Source of the DNA: Arthrobacter sp. ISL-48
GTDB taxonomy: Bacteria > Actinomycetota > Actinomycetes > Actinomycetales > Micrococcaceae
DNA length: 64,000 nucleotides
Assembly (NCBI RefSeq): GCF_018613805.1
Contig: NZ_JAGGPL010000003.1
Location: 806,001-870,000, forward strand
Direction: 5' to 3'
Below, piece after piece: positions 26,044-34,173 of the stretch. The translations under genes were made by a program, and so were the position numbers. The notes below the pieces were generated by a model. It was not told the origin of the DNA. It saw nothing but the letters and a program-made list of their open reading frames with translations, and searched no databases. Every line of letters starts with the position of its first letter. Within the stretch, counting starts at the first letter, position 1.

Positions 26044-27432
26044 CTACACGAACTGGTACAGCAGCGCCGCCATTCCGAATCCGACGATGGACAGCACGGT
26101 CTCGAGCACGGTCCACGTCTTCAGGGTGTCCTTCACGGACATGTTGAAATACTTGGAGATGATCCAGAAGCCGCCATCGTTGACATGGCTGGCGATGATG
26201 GAACCAGAGGAAATGGCCATCACGATCAGGGCGAGCTGCGGCTGGGAATAGCCCGAGGCCAGGCTCGGAGCCAGAATGCCACCAGTGGTCACGATCGCCA
26301 CAGTGGCTGAGCCCTGGGCGATGCGCATTCCCGCACTGATCACGAAGGCAGACAGGATGATGGGCAGCCCGGCCTGGGCCAACGAATCCGCCACGGCCTT
26401 CCCGACACCCGTGGCAGACAGAACAGCGCCGAAGAAGGCACCGGCGCCAACAACCAGCAGGATCATGCCGACCGGACGCAGCGAGGAGCCGGTAATTTCG
26501 CTGAGCTCGGCGGAGGTCATGCCACGGCGGATGCCCAGCAGCCACATGGCCATCAGCACAGCGACAGTCAGGGCAATGGCCGGGTTGCCGAAGAACTGAA
26601 GGGTGTCGCGGAATGGCCCGGCCGGAGCAAAAATGTTGCCGAACGTGCCGCCGAGGATGAGGATCATGGGCAGGCCGATTGCCAGCAGCACCAGTCCGAT
26701 GGACGGCTCGTGGCCCTTTGCTTCATCGGATTCGGGAACGATCCGGTCCTCGGGAACATTGACCATGACGCGCTTGCCGATCCACGTGCCCCACAGGATA
26801 CCGGAAGCGAACCAGGCGGGAATGCCGCAGATGAGGCCCATCAGGATGATCCAGCCCAGGTCCACATGGAACAAACCGGCAGCGGCTACGGGGCCGGGGT
26901 GCGGCGGCAGGAACGCGTGGGTGACGGAGAGGCCGGCCAGCAAGGGAAGTGCGTACAGTGCGAGGGACTTGCCACCGCGAATGGCAGCGACATAAACCAA
27001 CGGTGCCAAGACGAAGATGCCGATATCAAAGAACACCGGAATGCCCAGCACGAAGCCGGTGATGCCCATCGCGAGCGGGGTGCCCTTTTCGCCGAAGATC
27101 TTCACGAGCCTTCCGAGCAGCACTTCCGCACCGCCGGATCGCTCCAGGATGGCGCCGAGCACCGTACCGAGGCCGATGATGACCGTGATGTGGCCGAGGA
27201 TGCCAGCGAAGCCCTTCTCGATGAGGGCGTCGCTGCTCTTGGTGGCCGAGCCCACCAGGGCCTCCACCGAGATCCCACCAACCAAGGCCACGATCACGCC
27301 GGTTCCCACCAGTGCGATGAACGGTTCGAGCTTAACCTTAATGATCAGGAACAGCAGAAGCGCGATGCCGGCGCCTGCCAGGAGCAGCAGGCCAGCGGTG
27401 TCGTGCCGCAGCCAGTCGAGGAATTCATTCAT
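26044..27432 (-). CDS. GntP-family gluconate/aldonate:H+ symporter
   Basis: A 462-residue inner-membrane permease with about 12 hydrophobic segments, GntP family by sequence (LRHDTAGLLLLAGAGIALLL; GKGTPLAMGITGFVLG-like loops; HAFLPPHPGPVAAA; SHVNDGGFWIISKYF). The family takes up gluconate and related sugar acids, but a branch (DsdX) carries D-serine. ATG 27432 is preferred over an upstream in-frame extension that reads through the aldolase gene end. It is last in a four-gene operon with aldolase, amidohydrolase and PLP-lyase genes, so it probably imports the pathway substrate, here proposed to be N-acetylglucosaminate or glucosaminate. Confidence 0.88.
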   Translation of the reverse strand: MNEFLDWLRHDTAGLLLLAGAGIALLLFLIIKVKLEPFIALVGTGVIVALVGGISVEALVGSATKSSDALIEKGFAGILGHITVIIGLGTVLGAILERSGGAEVLLGRLVKIFGEKGTPLAMGITGFVLGIPVFFDIGIFVLAPLVYVAAIRGGKSLALYALPLLAGLSVTHAFLPPHPGPVAAAGLFHVDLGWIILMGLICGIPAWFASGILWGTWIGKRVMVNVPEDRIVPESDEAKGHEPSIGLVLLAIGLPMILILGGTFGNIFAPAGPFRDTLQFFGNPAIALTVAVLMAMWLLGIRRGMTSAELSEITGSSLRPVGMILLVVGAGAFFGAVLSATGVGKAVADSLAQAGLPIILSAFVISAGMRIAQGSATVAIVTTGGILAPSLASGYSQPQLALIVMAISSGSIIASHVNDGGFWIISKYFNMSVKDTLKTWTVLETVLSIVGFGMAALLYQFV

Positions 27433-27457
27433 GGAAGTTTTTCTTTCTCGGTAAGTC

Positions 27458-28093
27458 TTACTTGAGGGTGCCGGTGAAGGCGGCGGCACGTGCCGCGATG
27501 TCTGCCCAGTCGCCGGCAGCGACAGCTGCCGGTGGGACCACGCTGGTGCCGCAGCAGACTGCGGCAGCACCGGCGTCGAGGTAGCTCTTGGCGTTGGAGG
27601 CGTCGATGCCTCCTGAAGGAAGCAGCCGGACGCCCGGGTAGGGGCCCTGCAGGTCCTTCAGGTACACCGGACCGAGCTGCCGGGCGGGGAAAATTTTCAC
27701 AGCGGCGGAGCCCAGGTCCAGTGCCTGCGCCACCTCCGTGGGGGTCATGGCACCCAGGCTGAATGGCACGCCTGCTGCAGCGGCCACTGCTGCCACCTCC
27801 GGGCGGAGCCCGGGCGTCACCAGGAACTGAGCCCCGGCGTCGATAGCTGCACGGGCCTGGTCACCGGTCATCACCGTGCCGATCCCGACAGCGGCACCGT
27901 GCTCCGCGGCCGTTTCCGCCGCGCGCCGTACGTGCCTGAGCACGTCCGGCGTGGTGTATGTCAGTTCCACACTGCGGATGCCGCCGTCGGACAACGCGCG
28001 GCAAAGATCCGCGGCGTCTGTGATGGACGGGGCCCGGACCACGGCAAGGGCGAGGTCGGCTTCCAGCTGTCGGACGAATTCTTCGGGGGTCAT
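27458..28093 (-). CDS. KDPG/KHG-aldolase family protein
   Basis: A 211-residue class I aldolase. The Schiff-base lysine is K133 (AAVKIFPARQLGP) and the catalytic glutamate is E43 (VELTYTTP). The phosphate or product loops LLPSGGID and GAAAVCCGTSV are present. E. coli Eda has Arg four residues after its Glu; here the position is T47, so the binding of the sugar acid may differ in detail. Expected reaction: 2-keto-3-deoxy-6-phosphogluconate to pyruvate + glyceraldehyde 3-phosphate. Its ATG overlaps the amidohydrolase stop by 4 bases; gntP follows after 25 bases. Confidence 0.87.
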   Translation of the reverse strand: MTPEEFVRQLEADLALAVVRAPSITDAADLCRALSDGGIRSVELTYTTPDVLRHVRRAAETAAEHGAAVGIGTVMTGDQARAAIDAGAQFLVTPGLRPEVAAVAAAAGVPFSLGAMTPTEVAQALDLGSAAVKIFPARQLGPVYLKDLQGPYPGVRLLPSGGIDASNAKSYLDAGAAAVCCGTSVVPPAAVAAGDWADIAARAAAFTGTLK

Positions 28094-29742
28094 AACGTGG
28101 TGCTGCTTCCTTCTCGGGTGAGGCCGTCGCTCATGCGACGCAGGGCGCGGCCGGCGCGCACCCCGGTGGGCTTGCCGCCGTCGATGGCTGCCGTGCCGTT
28201 GACGAAAACGTAGTGGATGCCGGCTGCTGCCTGGCGGGGGTTATCAAAAGTGGCCTGGTCCCGGACGGTTTCCGGATCGAAAAGTACGACGTCGGCCGCG
28301 TAGCCTTCGCGAATAAGTCCCCTTTGGTGGAGCTTGAGGCGGGCGGCGGGGCGGCCGGTGAGGTGGTGCACGGTTTCCTCGAGGCTGAGGAGCCCCAGAT
28401 CACGGGAGTAATGGCCGAGATAACGGGGGAACGTGCCCCAGGCTCGCGGGTGGGGCTTTGCTCCCACCAACAGGCCGTCGCTGCCGCCGGTATGGGTGCG
28501 ATGCTTCATGATGGCCTGGACGTTTTCCTCGTGGCCCACGTGCTGCAGGATGCCGGTGCCGCAGCGGTCGTCCAAAAGGATCTGTGTGAAGACCTCGAAG
28601 GGTGCGCGGCCTTCTTCCTTCGCAACGGCCGCGATGGTCTTGCCTATGTAGCCGGCGAGCGCCTGGTTTTGGACGCCGCTGATCTCCAAGGTGTCCCACT
28701 CCGCGACCACTCCGTGGCAGCCGTCGGAACCGTGAATCTCCACGGACTCGCGGATCTTCGCCGAGGTTTCACGGTCGGCCAGGCGCGCCAGGGTGGCCTC
28801 TGTACCGCCTGATGATGCCCAACTCGGCAGGATCGCGGAGAGAGTGGTGGCACCAGGCAAGTAAGGGTAGGTGTCCAAAGTGATGTCCACACCGGCGTCA
28901 AGCGCTTCATCGATCAGATCCAGCAGTTCACTGGCGCGGCCCTTGTTTTCGGCGAAATTCATGGTGGCGTGGGAAAGATGCAGGGGGCAGCCGGTGTCCC
29001 TGCTCAGCCCGATCATCTCCGCATAGGCATCCAGTGCGCCCTTGCCGTAGGAACGGTGGTGAGGTGCGTAGAAGCCGCCGAGCGCGCCGACAGCCCGGCA
29101 AAGCCCGGCCAGTTCCTCGGTTTGGGCGTACATTCCCGGGGTATAGGTGAGGCCGGAGGACATGCCCACAGCGCCTTCCTCCATCGCGGCGCTCACCACA
29201 TCCTGCATACGCTGCTGCTGTTCAGGCGTGGGTTCGCCCTCCTCGAAGCCCATCACGAGTGCTCGGACAGTTCCCTGTGGTACGAGATAGGCGGCGTTGG
29301 TGGCGATCCGGCCTTCTTTTTCCGGCGCGTCAAGGCGGTCGAGGTATTCGCCTACTGTCCGCCAGTTCCAGTCGAAGTCGTCGGGATTGTCGTTCCAACC
29401 TGCGATCTTTTCCCGGACCCCGGCCAGCGTGGCGTCATCCACGGGAGCGTAGGACAACCCGTCCTGTCCCAGCAGTTCCGTCGTGACGCCCTGGCTCAGC
29501 TTGGCGTAGTGGCCCCTATTAATCAGCAGCTGCAAGTCAGAATGAGCGTGCATGTCAATGAAGCCCGGGCTCAGCACAAGGCCGGTGGCATCGATGGTGC
29601 GGTCTGCGCCGGTGCCGGCCGCGGTGACGGAACCGGCGTCGACGACGGCGGCAATCACCGGACCGTCCAGCAGGACGTCCGCGGCACGGCGGTCCACGCC
29701 CGTGCCATCCACCAGGGTGGCGTTGCTGATAAGGATCTTCAT
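28090..29742 (-). CDS. N-acyl-D-amino-acid-deacylase-type amidohydrolase (proposed N-acetylglucosaminate deacetylase)
   Basis: A 550-residue metal-dependent amidohydrolase. The small beta domain and PGFIDMHAHSD (H65, H67) open the TIM barrel; HLSHATMNFAEN, YAPHHRSYG and GGSDGLLVG follow, all as in D-aminoacylases. The usual metal-bridging cysteine of GNCG is replaced: the matching loop reads LGQDGLSYAP (D94). This marks a branch distinct from classical D-aminoacylase, so another N-acyl substrate is plausible. In this operon, between a D-threonine-aldolase-fold enzyme and a KDPG aldolase, removal of the acetyl group from N-acetyl-D-glucosaminate is the best fit. Substrate is inference. Confidence 0.85.
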   Translation of the reverse strand: MKILISNATLVDGTGVDRRAADVLLDGPVIAAVVDAGSVTAAGTGADRTIDATGLVLSPGFIDMHAHSDLQLLINRGHYAKLSQGVTTELLGQDGLSYAPVDDATLAGVREKIAGWNDNPDDFDWNWRTVGEYLDRLDAPEKEGRIATNAAYLVPQGTVRALVMGFEEGEPTPEQQQRMQDVVSAAMEEGAVGMSSGLTYTPGMYAQTEELAGLCRAVGALGGFYAPHHRSYGKGALDAYAEMIGLSRDTGCPLHLSHATMNFAENKGRASELLDLIDEALDAGVDITLDTYPYLPGATTLSAILPSWASSGGTEATLARLADRETSAKIRESVEIHGSDGCHGVVAEWDTLEISGVQNQALAGYIGKTIAAVAKEEGRAPFEVFTQILLDDRCGTGILQHVGHEENVQAIMKHRTHTGGSDGLLVGAKPHPRAWGTFPRYLGHYSRDLGLLSLEETVHHLTGRPAARLKLHQRGLIREGYAADVVLFDPETVRDQATFDNPRQAAAGIHYVFVNGTAAIDGGKPTGVRAGRALRRMSDGLTREGSSTTL

Positions 29743-29749
29743 GGCGGTC

Positions 29750-31078
29750 CTAGAAGAAGGTGTGGATGAGGTCGACGACGGATTGGTCGCCGTCCGTGTC
29801 CGCGAGCACAGGGATGATGGTCCATTTGTCGAAGGCGGTGCACGGGTGGGAGAGGCCCAGCCGGACGACGTCGCCCGCGCGCACCGTGGTGGTTTCGGGG
29901 TCGAAGGTCATGAAGCAGTGTTGGTCGTTGACTGAGATGATCTCTGCTCCGGTGATCGGTTCCATGGCGCCGCCAAGGACTGGCCCGATGAGCTGGGGGC
30001 GGGGCAGGCCTTCGTCGAAAGGCAGGTCGCGCTTGCCGGCGTCCAGGATGGCCAGGCCGGGCTCAGGCTGCGAGACGACCCGCGCCCAGCCGTGCATTCC
30101 AGCCTTGAAAGGGTGTTCACCTTTCCGGGCGAAGGGTGAGATTCGGCGGTAGAAACCGTCGTCGTGGATGATGTACGCGCCGCTGCGGATCATGAGGTCG
30201 ACGCGGGGACTGGCGTCTGCCCGCTCAGCGATGCAGGGCGACAGGACGGACACGACGTCGTCGAAGTAGGCACTTCCGCCTGCAGTGACGATGACCGACT
30301 TTGTGCCGTAGAGGCCCGCCGCGAGCAGCTGCTCGTGAAGTAGCCGCATCTGGGCGAGGTAGCCGCGAACGGCGGCCAGACCGGCGTCGTCCGCTGTGTG
30401 CGCAAGCGAGCCTTCATACCCGCTGACGCCCACCAACCGGAGGTGCTTGGAGTCAGCGACGGCTCGGGCGACCACCAAGGCGGCCTCCAGCGAGCGGGCA
30501 CCGGTGCGGCCTCCCGGGGCGCCGAGTTCGACCAGGACATCCAGGACTGCACCGCTGTTAGCCAGCGTCCGTTCGATGACCTCGACCGTACCGGCCGAAT
30601 CCACCCACGAAAGGATAGGTTCCTCGGCAGTCGCGTTTGCAGCGGCCCACTCGATGGCGTGCGGATCGGTAAGGCTGTTGGCGAGCTGGAGGCGCCGAAC
30701 ACCGAACTCGCGGGCCACCCGAAGCTGCGCAAAGTTGGCCAGCGTAATGCCCCAGGCGCCACGGTTGAGCTGTTCGGCCCAGAGCTGGGGAGCCATGGTG
30801 GTCTTGCCGTGGGGGGCCAGCAGCACGCCTTGTTCCTCGCACCAGGAGGCGAGGCGATCTGCGTTGTTCCGCAGGGCTGTGGCGTCGAGGGTGAGCAGCG
30901 GCGTCTGCAGGTCTGCCAGCATGGGGCCGGCAGCGAGGAACCCGGTGTGCGTGGTCCCGCCGGACGTGGCGGGGACGGCCTTGTGTCGCCAGTCCAGCCG
31001 CACCTCTGCCAGGGCGGCGATGGATTGGGCTGAAATGGCCGGAGCCGTAGTTTCTGCGCCAAACGCGGAATTTTTCAC
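29750..31078 (-). CDS. D-threonine-aldolase/D-serine-dehydratase-fold PLP enzyme (proposed D-glucosaminate dehydratase)
   Basis: A 442-residue fold-type III PLP enzyme with an alanine-racemase-like N-terminal barrel. K92 in LLAPHGKTTMAP is the expected Schiff-base lysine. The C-terminal LSHPCTAFDKW supplies H411 and C413, the HxC pair that binds a divalent metal in D-serine dehydratases. GTG 31078 follows a good ribosome site (AAAGGGAAAG). Members act on D-configured 2-amino-3-hydroxy acids; D-glucosaminate has that geometry and would give 2-keto-3-deoxygluconate + ammonia. The adjacent KDG-type kinase, aldolase and RidA favour this. D-serine or D-threonine remain alternatives. First gene of the minus-strand operon, 7 bases before the amidohydrolase. 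Confidence 0.83.
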   Translation of the reverse strand: MKNSAFGAETTAPAISAQSIAALAEVRLDWRHKAVPATSGGTTHTGFLAAGPMLADLQTPLLTLDATALRNNADRLASWCEEQGVLLAPHGKTTMAPQLWAEQLNRGAWGITLANFAQLRVAREFGVRRLQLANSLTDPHAIEWAAANATAEEPILSWVDSAGTVEVIERTLANSGAVLDVLVELGAPGGRTGARSLEAALVVARAVADSKHLRLVGVSGYEGSLAHTADDAGLAAVRGYLAQMRLLHEQLLAAGLYGTKSVIVTAGGSAYFDDVVSVLSPCIAERADASPRVDLMIRSGAYIIHDDGFYRRISPFARKGEHPFKAGMHGWARVVSQPEPGLAILDAGKRDLPFDEGLPRPQLIGPVLGGAMEPITGAEIISVNDQHCFMTFDPETTTVRAGDVVRLGLSHPCTAFDKWTIIPVLADTDGDQSVVDLIHTFF

Positions 31079-31139
31079 GGGTCTTTCCCTTTCGCGGTGC
31101 TGCGTTCTTGAAGCTGCGTTGTGGGCGGGGACTTTGTTA

Positions 31140-31158
31140 CGTTGCGTATTTTGCAACG
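31140..31158. promoter_or_regulatory. Palindromic operator in the shared divergent promoter of the seven-gene cluster
   Basis: CGTTGC (31140-31145) and GCAACG (31153-31158) are perfect inverted repeats with a 7-base A/T-rich spacer. A further GTTGCAAAGC half-site follows at 31162-31171. It lies in the 233-base gap between the PLP-enzyme and kinase genes and is the natural candidate for the IclR regulator encoded in the cluster. Confidence 0.6.
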
Positions 31159-31162
31159 CTGG

Positions 31163-31190
31163 TTGCAAAGCTGCTGGTGATATGTCTAAC
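31163..31190 (+). promoter_or_regulatory. Possible promoter for the kinase-iclR-ridA operon
   Basis: TTGCAA (31163-31168) and TCTAAC (31185-31190) are 16 bases apart and could be -35 and -10 boxes. The palindrome ends five bases upstream, so binding there could block or help polymerase. Weak match to consensus. Confidence 0.25.
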
Positions 31191-31311
31191 ATGGTCGCGG
31201 ATTGAGAGTCAAGGCCACGGCACGCCTGCCGGGCCCCTCAACCCGCCGTAGATCCTCTGGACTGCGGTCACGTTTGCCGCTGGAAAGCGCACAAGTTGGT
31301 ACGGGAGTTAC

Positions 31312-32334
31312 ATGCTGTCTGCTGTATGTGTTGGCGAGACGATGGCCATGCTGACCCCTGTGCAGGCCGTTCCCCTGCATCAAGCCACCGAGCTGCACTG
31401 TGGGATTGGTGGGGCGGAGTCGAACGTGGCCATGGGCTTGGCTGCCATGGGTCTGGACACCCATTGGGTGGGCCGCGTGGGCCGGGACGGTTTCGGAACG
31501 CGAATCCTGCACGAGTTGGGGGACCATGGGGTGGGGGTGTCCGGCGTCGAAGTCGACGATTCCCTGCCGACCGGCCTCTACATCAAGGTGCCCGCCCAGG
31601 AGTCAAACCCCGACGGCGCCAGCTCCGTCCTCTACTACCGGCAAGGCAGCGCAGCCTCGACGATGGGACGCGCCACTCTGGCTAATCCGGCGGTGTTTTC
31701 CCTGCTGAAGGATGCCGCGCTCATCCACCTGAGCGGCATTACCGCAGCGCTCTCCCCCGACTGCCTGAACCTGCTCGAGGCCATCCTCACAGCGCCTCGG
31801 GACGGTCGGACGATAAGTTTCGACGTGAACTGGCGCGCAGCGCTATGGGCAGGCCAGGACCGTTCGGTCCTGCAGCGGCTGGCGAACCTGGCCGACGTCG
31901 TGCTGGTCGGAAAAGACGAAGCTGAGCACGCCTTCGGCACCACAGACGAGGCGGAACTGCGCGGCATGCTGCCAGACCCCGAAGTGCTTGTCATCAAGAA
32001 CGAGGCGATCAGTGCGATTGCCCTCACGCGAGGGGAATCTGCCGGGGACGGCACCCGGGAAGAGGTGCCAGCACTGTCCGTTGCCGTCGTCGAGCCTGTA
32101 GGCGCCGGCGACTCATTCGCCGCCGGATACCTCAGCGGCATGCTTTTTGGCCTGGGGCAGAAGGCGAGTCTTCGCAGGGGCCACGTCGCGGCGGCATGCA
32201 CCCTCACTGTCCACGGTGATCGCGGCCCTTTGCCCGACGCCGCGCAGCTGTCGGCCATCCTGGATTCTTCAGATGACGCTTGGGCCGCTATCCACGTTGA
32301 ACACGGACATTTCAACACCAGAACGGGAGCGTGA
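31312..32334 (+). CDS. PfkB-family sugar kinase, 2-keto-3-deoxygluconate-kinase type
   Basis: A 340-residue ribokinase-fold kinase. GETMAMLTP and GGAESNVAMGLA form the sugar site, and VLYYRQGSAAS (Y108-R110) is the signature seen in 2-keto-3-deoxygluconate kinases, where it contacts the keto acid. The C-terminal GAGDSFAAGYL supplies the anion hole and catalytic D267. Expected reaction: KDG + ATP to KDPG in the cytoplasm. GGGAG precedes ATG 31312. It is divergent from the PLP enzyme gene and followed after 4 bases by iclR. Confidence 0.87.
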   Translation: MLSAVCVGETMAMLTPVQAVPLHQATELHCGIGGAESNVAMGLAAMGLDTHWVGRVGRDGFGTRILHELGDHGVGVSGVEVDDSLPTGLYIKVPAQESNPDGASSVLYYRQGSAASTMGRATLANPAVFSLLKDAALIHLSGITAALSPDCLNLLEAILTAPRDGRTISFDVNWRAALWAGQDRSVLQRLANLADVVLVGKDEAEHAFGTTDEAELRGMLPDPEVLVIKNEAISAIALTRGESAGDGTREEVPALSVAVVEPVGAGDSFAAGYLSGMLFGLGQKASLRRGHVAAACTLTVHGDRGPLPDAAQLSAILDSSDDAWAAIHVEHGHFNTRTGA

Positions 32335-32338
32335 CACG

Positions 32339-33100
32339 GTGAGCCAGAGCCTACTGCGGGCCATCGACCTGCTCGCAGAACTCGCAGTCAAGCCAGCGAC
32401 ACTGGACGAGCTGGCGTCCAAGGCCGCCGTGCACAAGACCACGGTGATGCGCCTCCTGCACGCCATGGAGGAGAAGCGCTTTGTGGTGCGGGACGAGGAT
32501 CAACGGTTCATGCTCGGCTCCAAACTGTTTGAACTGTCCTCGCTCGCACTGGAGCAGCGCGACATCCGCAAGGTGGCCCACCCCCACCTGGCGAATCTGA
32601 ACGGCCGCACCGGGCACACCGTGCACCTGGCGGCGTTCGAAGGCACCGAGGTGGTGTACATCGATAAGTTCGAGTCGCACCACCCTGTCCGTATGTACTC
32701 GCGCATCGGCCTGACTGCTTCGTTGCACTCGGCCGCTGTCTCGAAAGTCCTCCTCGCCGATATGCCGCGGAGCCGGCAGGAAAAGATCGCGGCGGGGCTG
32801 GACTACGTGAAAGTCACCGACAACACCCTGACCTCGCCGGAAGCCTTGCTGGCCGAACTGGAGCAGGTCAGGATCCAGGGCTGGGCACACGATAACGCCG
32901 AGCACGAAGCGTTCGTGCACTGCATTGCGGCTCCCATCCGCGATGCCGGCGGCGCCGTTGTTGCCGCAGCCTCTTGTTCGGTACCGGTAGTGATGCTCAG
33001 CTATGAAGGAATGCTTGAGCTGCTGCCCGATCTCAAAGCCAGCACCGAGGCCATCTCCCGTGACCTCGGCTGGATCAGCCACGAAAGGAACTCAGCATGA
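32339..33100 (+). CDS. IclR family transcriptional regulator
   Basis: A 253-residue regulator. The N-terminal winged helix (about residues 5-65; ATLDELASKAAVHKTTVMRL) precedes the IclR effector domain (about 75-245; YIDKFESHHPVRMYSRIG, HSAAVSKVLLA, CIAAPIRDAGGAVVAAASCS). GTG 32339 is selected because GGGAG (32325-32329) lies 9 bases upstream and it follows the kinase stop by 4 bases. The relation to KdgR-type IclR proteins suggests it responds to a keto-deoxy sugar acid. It probably binds the 31140-31158 palindrome and controls both arms of the cluster. Confidence 0.85.
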   Translation: MSQSLLRAIDLLAELAVKPATLDELASKAAVHKTTVMRLLHAMEEKRFVVRDEDQRFMLGSKLFELSSLALEQRDIRKVAHPHLANLNGRTGHTVHLAAFEGTEVVYIDKFESHHPVRMYSRIGLTASLHSAAVSKVLLADMPRSRQEKIAAGLDYVKVTDNTLTSPEALLAELEQVRIQGWAHDNAEHEAFVHCIAAPIRDAGGAVVAAASCSVPVVMLSYEGMLELLPDLKASTEAISRDLGWISHERNSA

Positions 33101-33501
33101 ATGAAAAGACCGTAGTGCTCACCGACAACGCCCCCGCCCCGGCGCACGTATTCTCCCAGGGCATCAAGAAGGGCGGCTTCTTCCAGGTCTCGGGCCAGGG
33201 CCCTATGGATCCCGCCACCAACCAGTACATCGGCGAGGGCGACGTCCGCGTCCAGACCCGCCGCACCCTGGAGAACGTCAAGGCTATCCTCGGGGCCGGC
33301 GGCTCTTCCGTCGAAGACGTCCTCATGTTCCGCGTCTACCTCACCACCCGCGACGACTTCGCGGCGATGAACGAGGTCTACGGAGAATTCATCCGCGAAA
33401 ACGTCCCAAGCGGCGCACTGCCCAGCCGCACCACTGTCTTCGTTGACCTCCCCCACGAGGTAATGCTGGTGGAGATCGACGCACTGGCGGTTACGGCCTA
33501 A
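33097..33501 (+). CDS. RidA family protein (enamine/imine deaminase)
   Basis: A 134-residue single-domain YjgF/RidA protein. The substrate-binding arginine is in ALPSRTTVFVDLP and the family glycine motif in QVSGQGPMDP. RidA proteins hydrolyse reactive enamine or imine intermediates released by PLP dehydratases, giving keto acid and ammonia. That fits exactly with the neighbouring PLP enzyme. Its ATG overlaps the iclR stop by 4 bases (translational coupling). A very strong hairpin follows. Confidence 0.9.
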   Translation: MNEKTVVLTDNAPAPAHVFSQGIKKGGFFQVSGQGPMDPATNQYIGEGDVRVQTRRTLENVKAILGAGGSSVEDVLMFRVYLTTRDDFAAMNEVYGEFIRENVPSGALPSRTTVFVDLPHEVMLVEIDALAVTA

Positions 33502-33561
33502 GTCTTTCGGTGCCGGCGGCGTTGGCCGCTGGGGCCACCCAGACCCGCCCAAGATACCCAG

Positions 33562-33601
33562 ATGGGGTGACGACACGTCAGATCACGTGTCGTCACCCCA
33601 T
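33562..33601. terminator. Bidirectional terminator, perfect 17-bp stem
   Basis: Arms 33562-33578 and 33585-33601 pair perfectly with a 6-base loop (CAGATC) between the convergent ridA and rhodanese genes. A TTT follows on the plus strand. Confidence 0.85.
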
Positions 33602-33630
33602 TTGTGCGTCCAGGGCTCGACGGCGGCCGG

Positions 33631-34065
33631 TCACCCAGGGTGCGCGGTCACTATGCCGTCCGGCTTAGTGCAGCCCACACCATCGGCCGTTTCCACCGGC
33701 AGCCCGTTCCGCGCCCAGTACTCGATACCGCCGATCATTTCCCGCACGGAATAGCCAAGCTCGGCGAAGGCCAGGGCGGCGACCGTGCTGCCGTTGCAAC
33801 CTGGCCCCCATGAGTAGACCACCACTCTCGTCCCGGCAGGGATCAACTCCGGGGCACGGGACGGGATGTCTGCAGTGGGTATATGCAGCGAACCAGGGAT
33901 ATGCCCGTGGTCCCAAGACGACTGCCGCCGCGTGTCAACGAGCACGAACCTGCCATCAGGAGCATCGGCAACATCCATGACGTCGATCTCGAACCTCAAT
34001 TTCGCGCGGAAGTAGGCTGCAGCCACGCTGTCTGGGTTCCGTGCGTCTACGTCTTCAGCAGTCAT
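33631..34065 (-). CDS. Rhodanese-like domain protein
   Basis: A 144-residue single rhodanese domain. FVLVDTRRQSSWDHGHIPGSLHIP is the N-terminal rhodanese motif and the active-site loop SWGPGCNGST contains the catalytic cysteine. It could carry persulfide sulfur or act in thiosulfate/cyanide chemistry; no sulfur genes are adjacent. It converges on ridA across a strong terminator. Confidence 0.88.
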   Translation of the reverse strand: MTAEDVDARNPDSVAAAYFRAKLRFEIDVMDVADAPDGRFVLVDTRRQSSWDHGHIPGSLHIPTADIPSRAPELIPAGTRVVVYSWGPGCNGSTVAALAFAELGYSVREMIGGIEYWARNGLPVETADGVGCTKPDGIVTAHPG

Positions 34066-34127
34066 TTGTGTCCTATCCAGCAGTGGCGCGCTGTTCCGGC
34101 GTCGCAGTCTCGGGAACTGCCAAGAGA
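34066..34127. other. Non-coding part of the gap between rhodanese and tRNA-Ala terminator
   Basis: The whole gap from 34066 to 34369 is about 300 bases. It holds the tRNA terminator (34128-34168), the tRNA (34174-34246), and about 120 bases of tRNA promoter region to 34369 in which I see nothing distinct. Confidence 0.4.
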
Positions 34128-34168
34128 AAAGCCCTCCGGCTCAACGTTGCCGCAGGCCAGAGGACTTT
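34128..34168 (-). terminator. Intrinsic terminator of tRNA-Ala
   Basis: On the minus strand AAAGTCCTCTGGC (34168 down to 34156) pairs over 13 positions, two of them G-U, with GCCGGAGGGCTTT (34140 to 34128), followed by TCTCTT. It lies 5 bases after the tRNA 3' end. Confidence 0.7.
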
Positions 34169-34173
34169 CTTTG

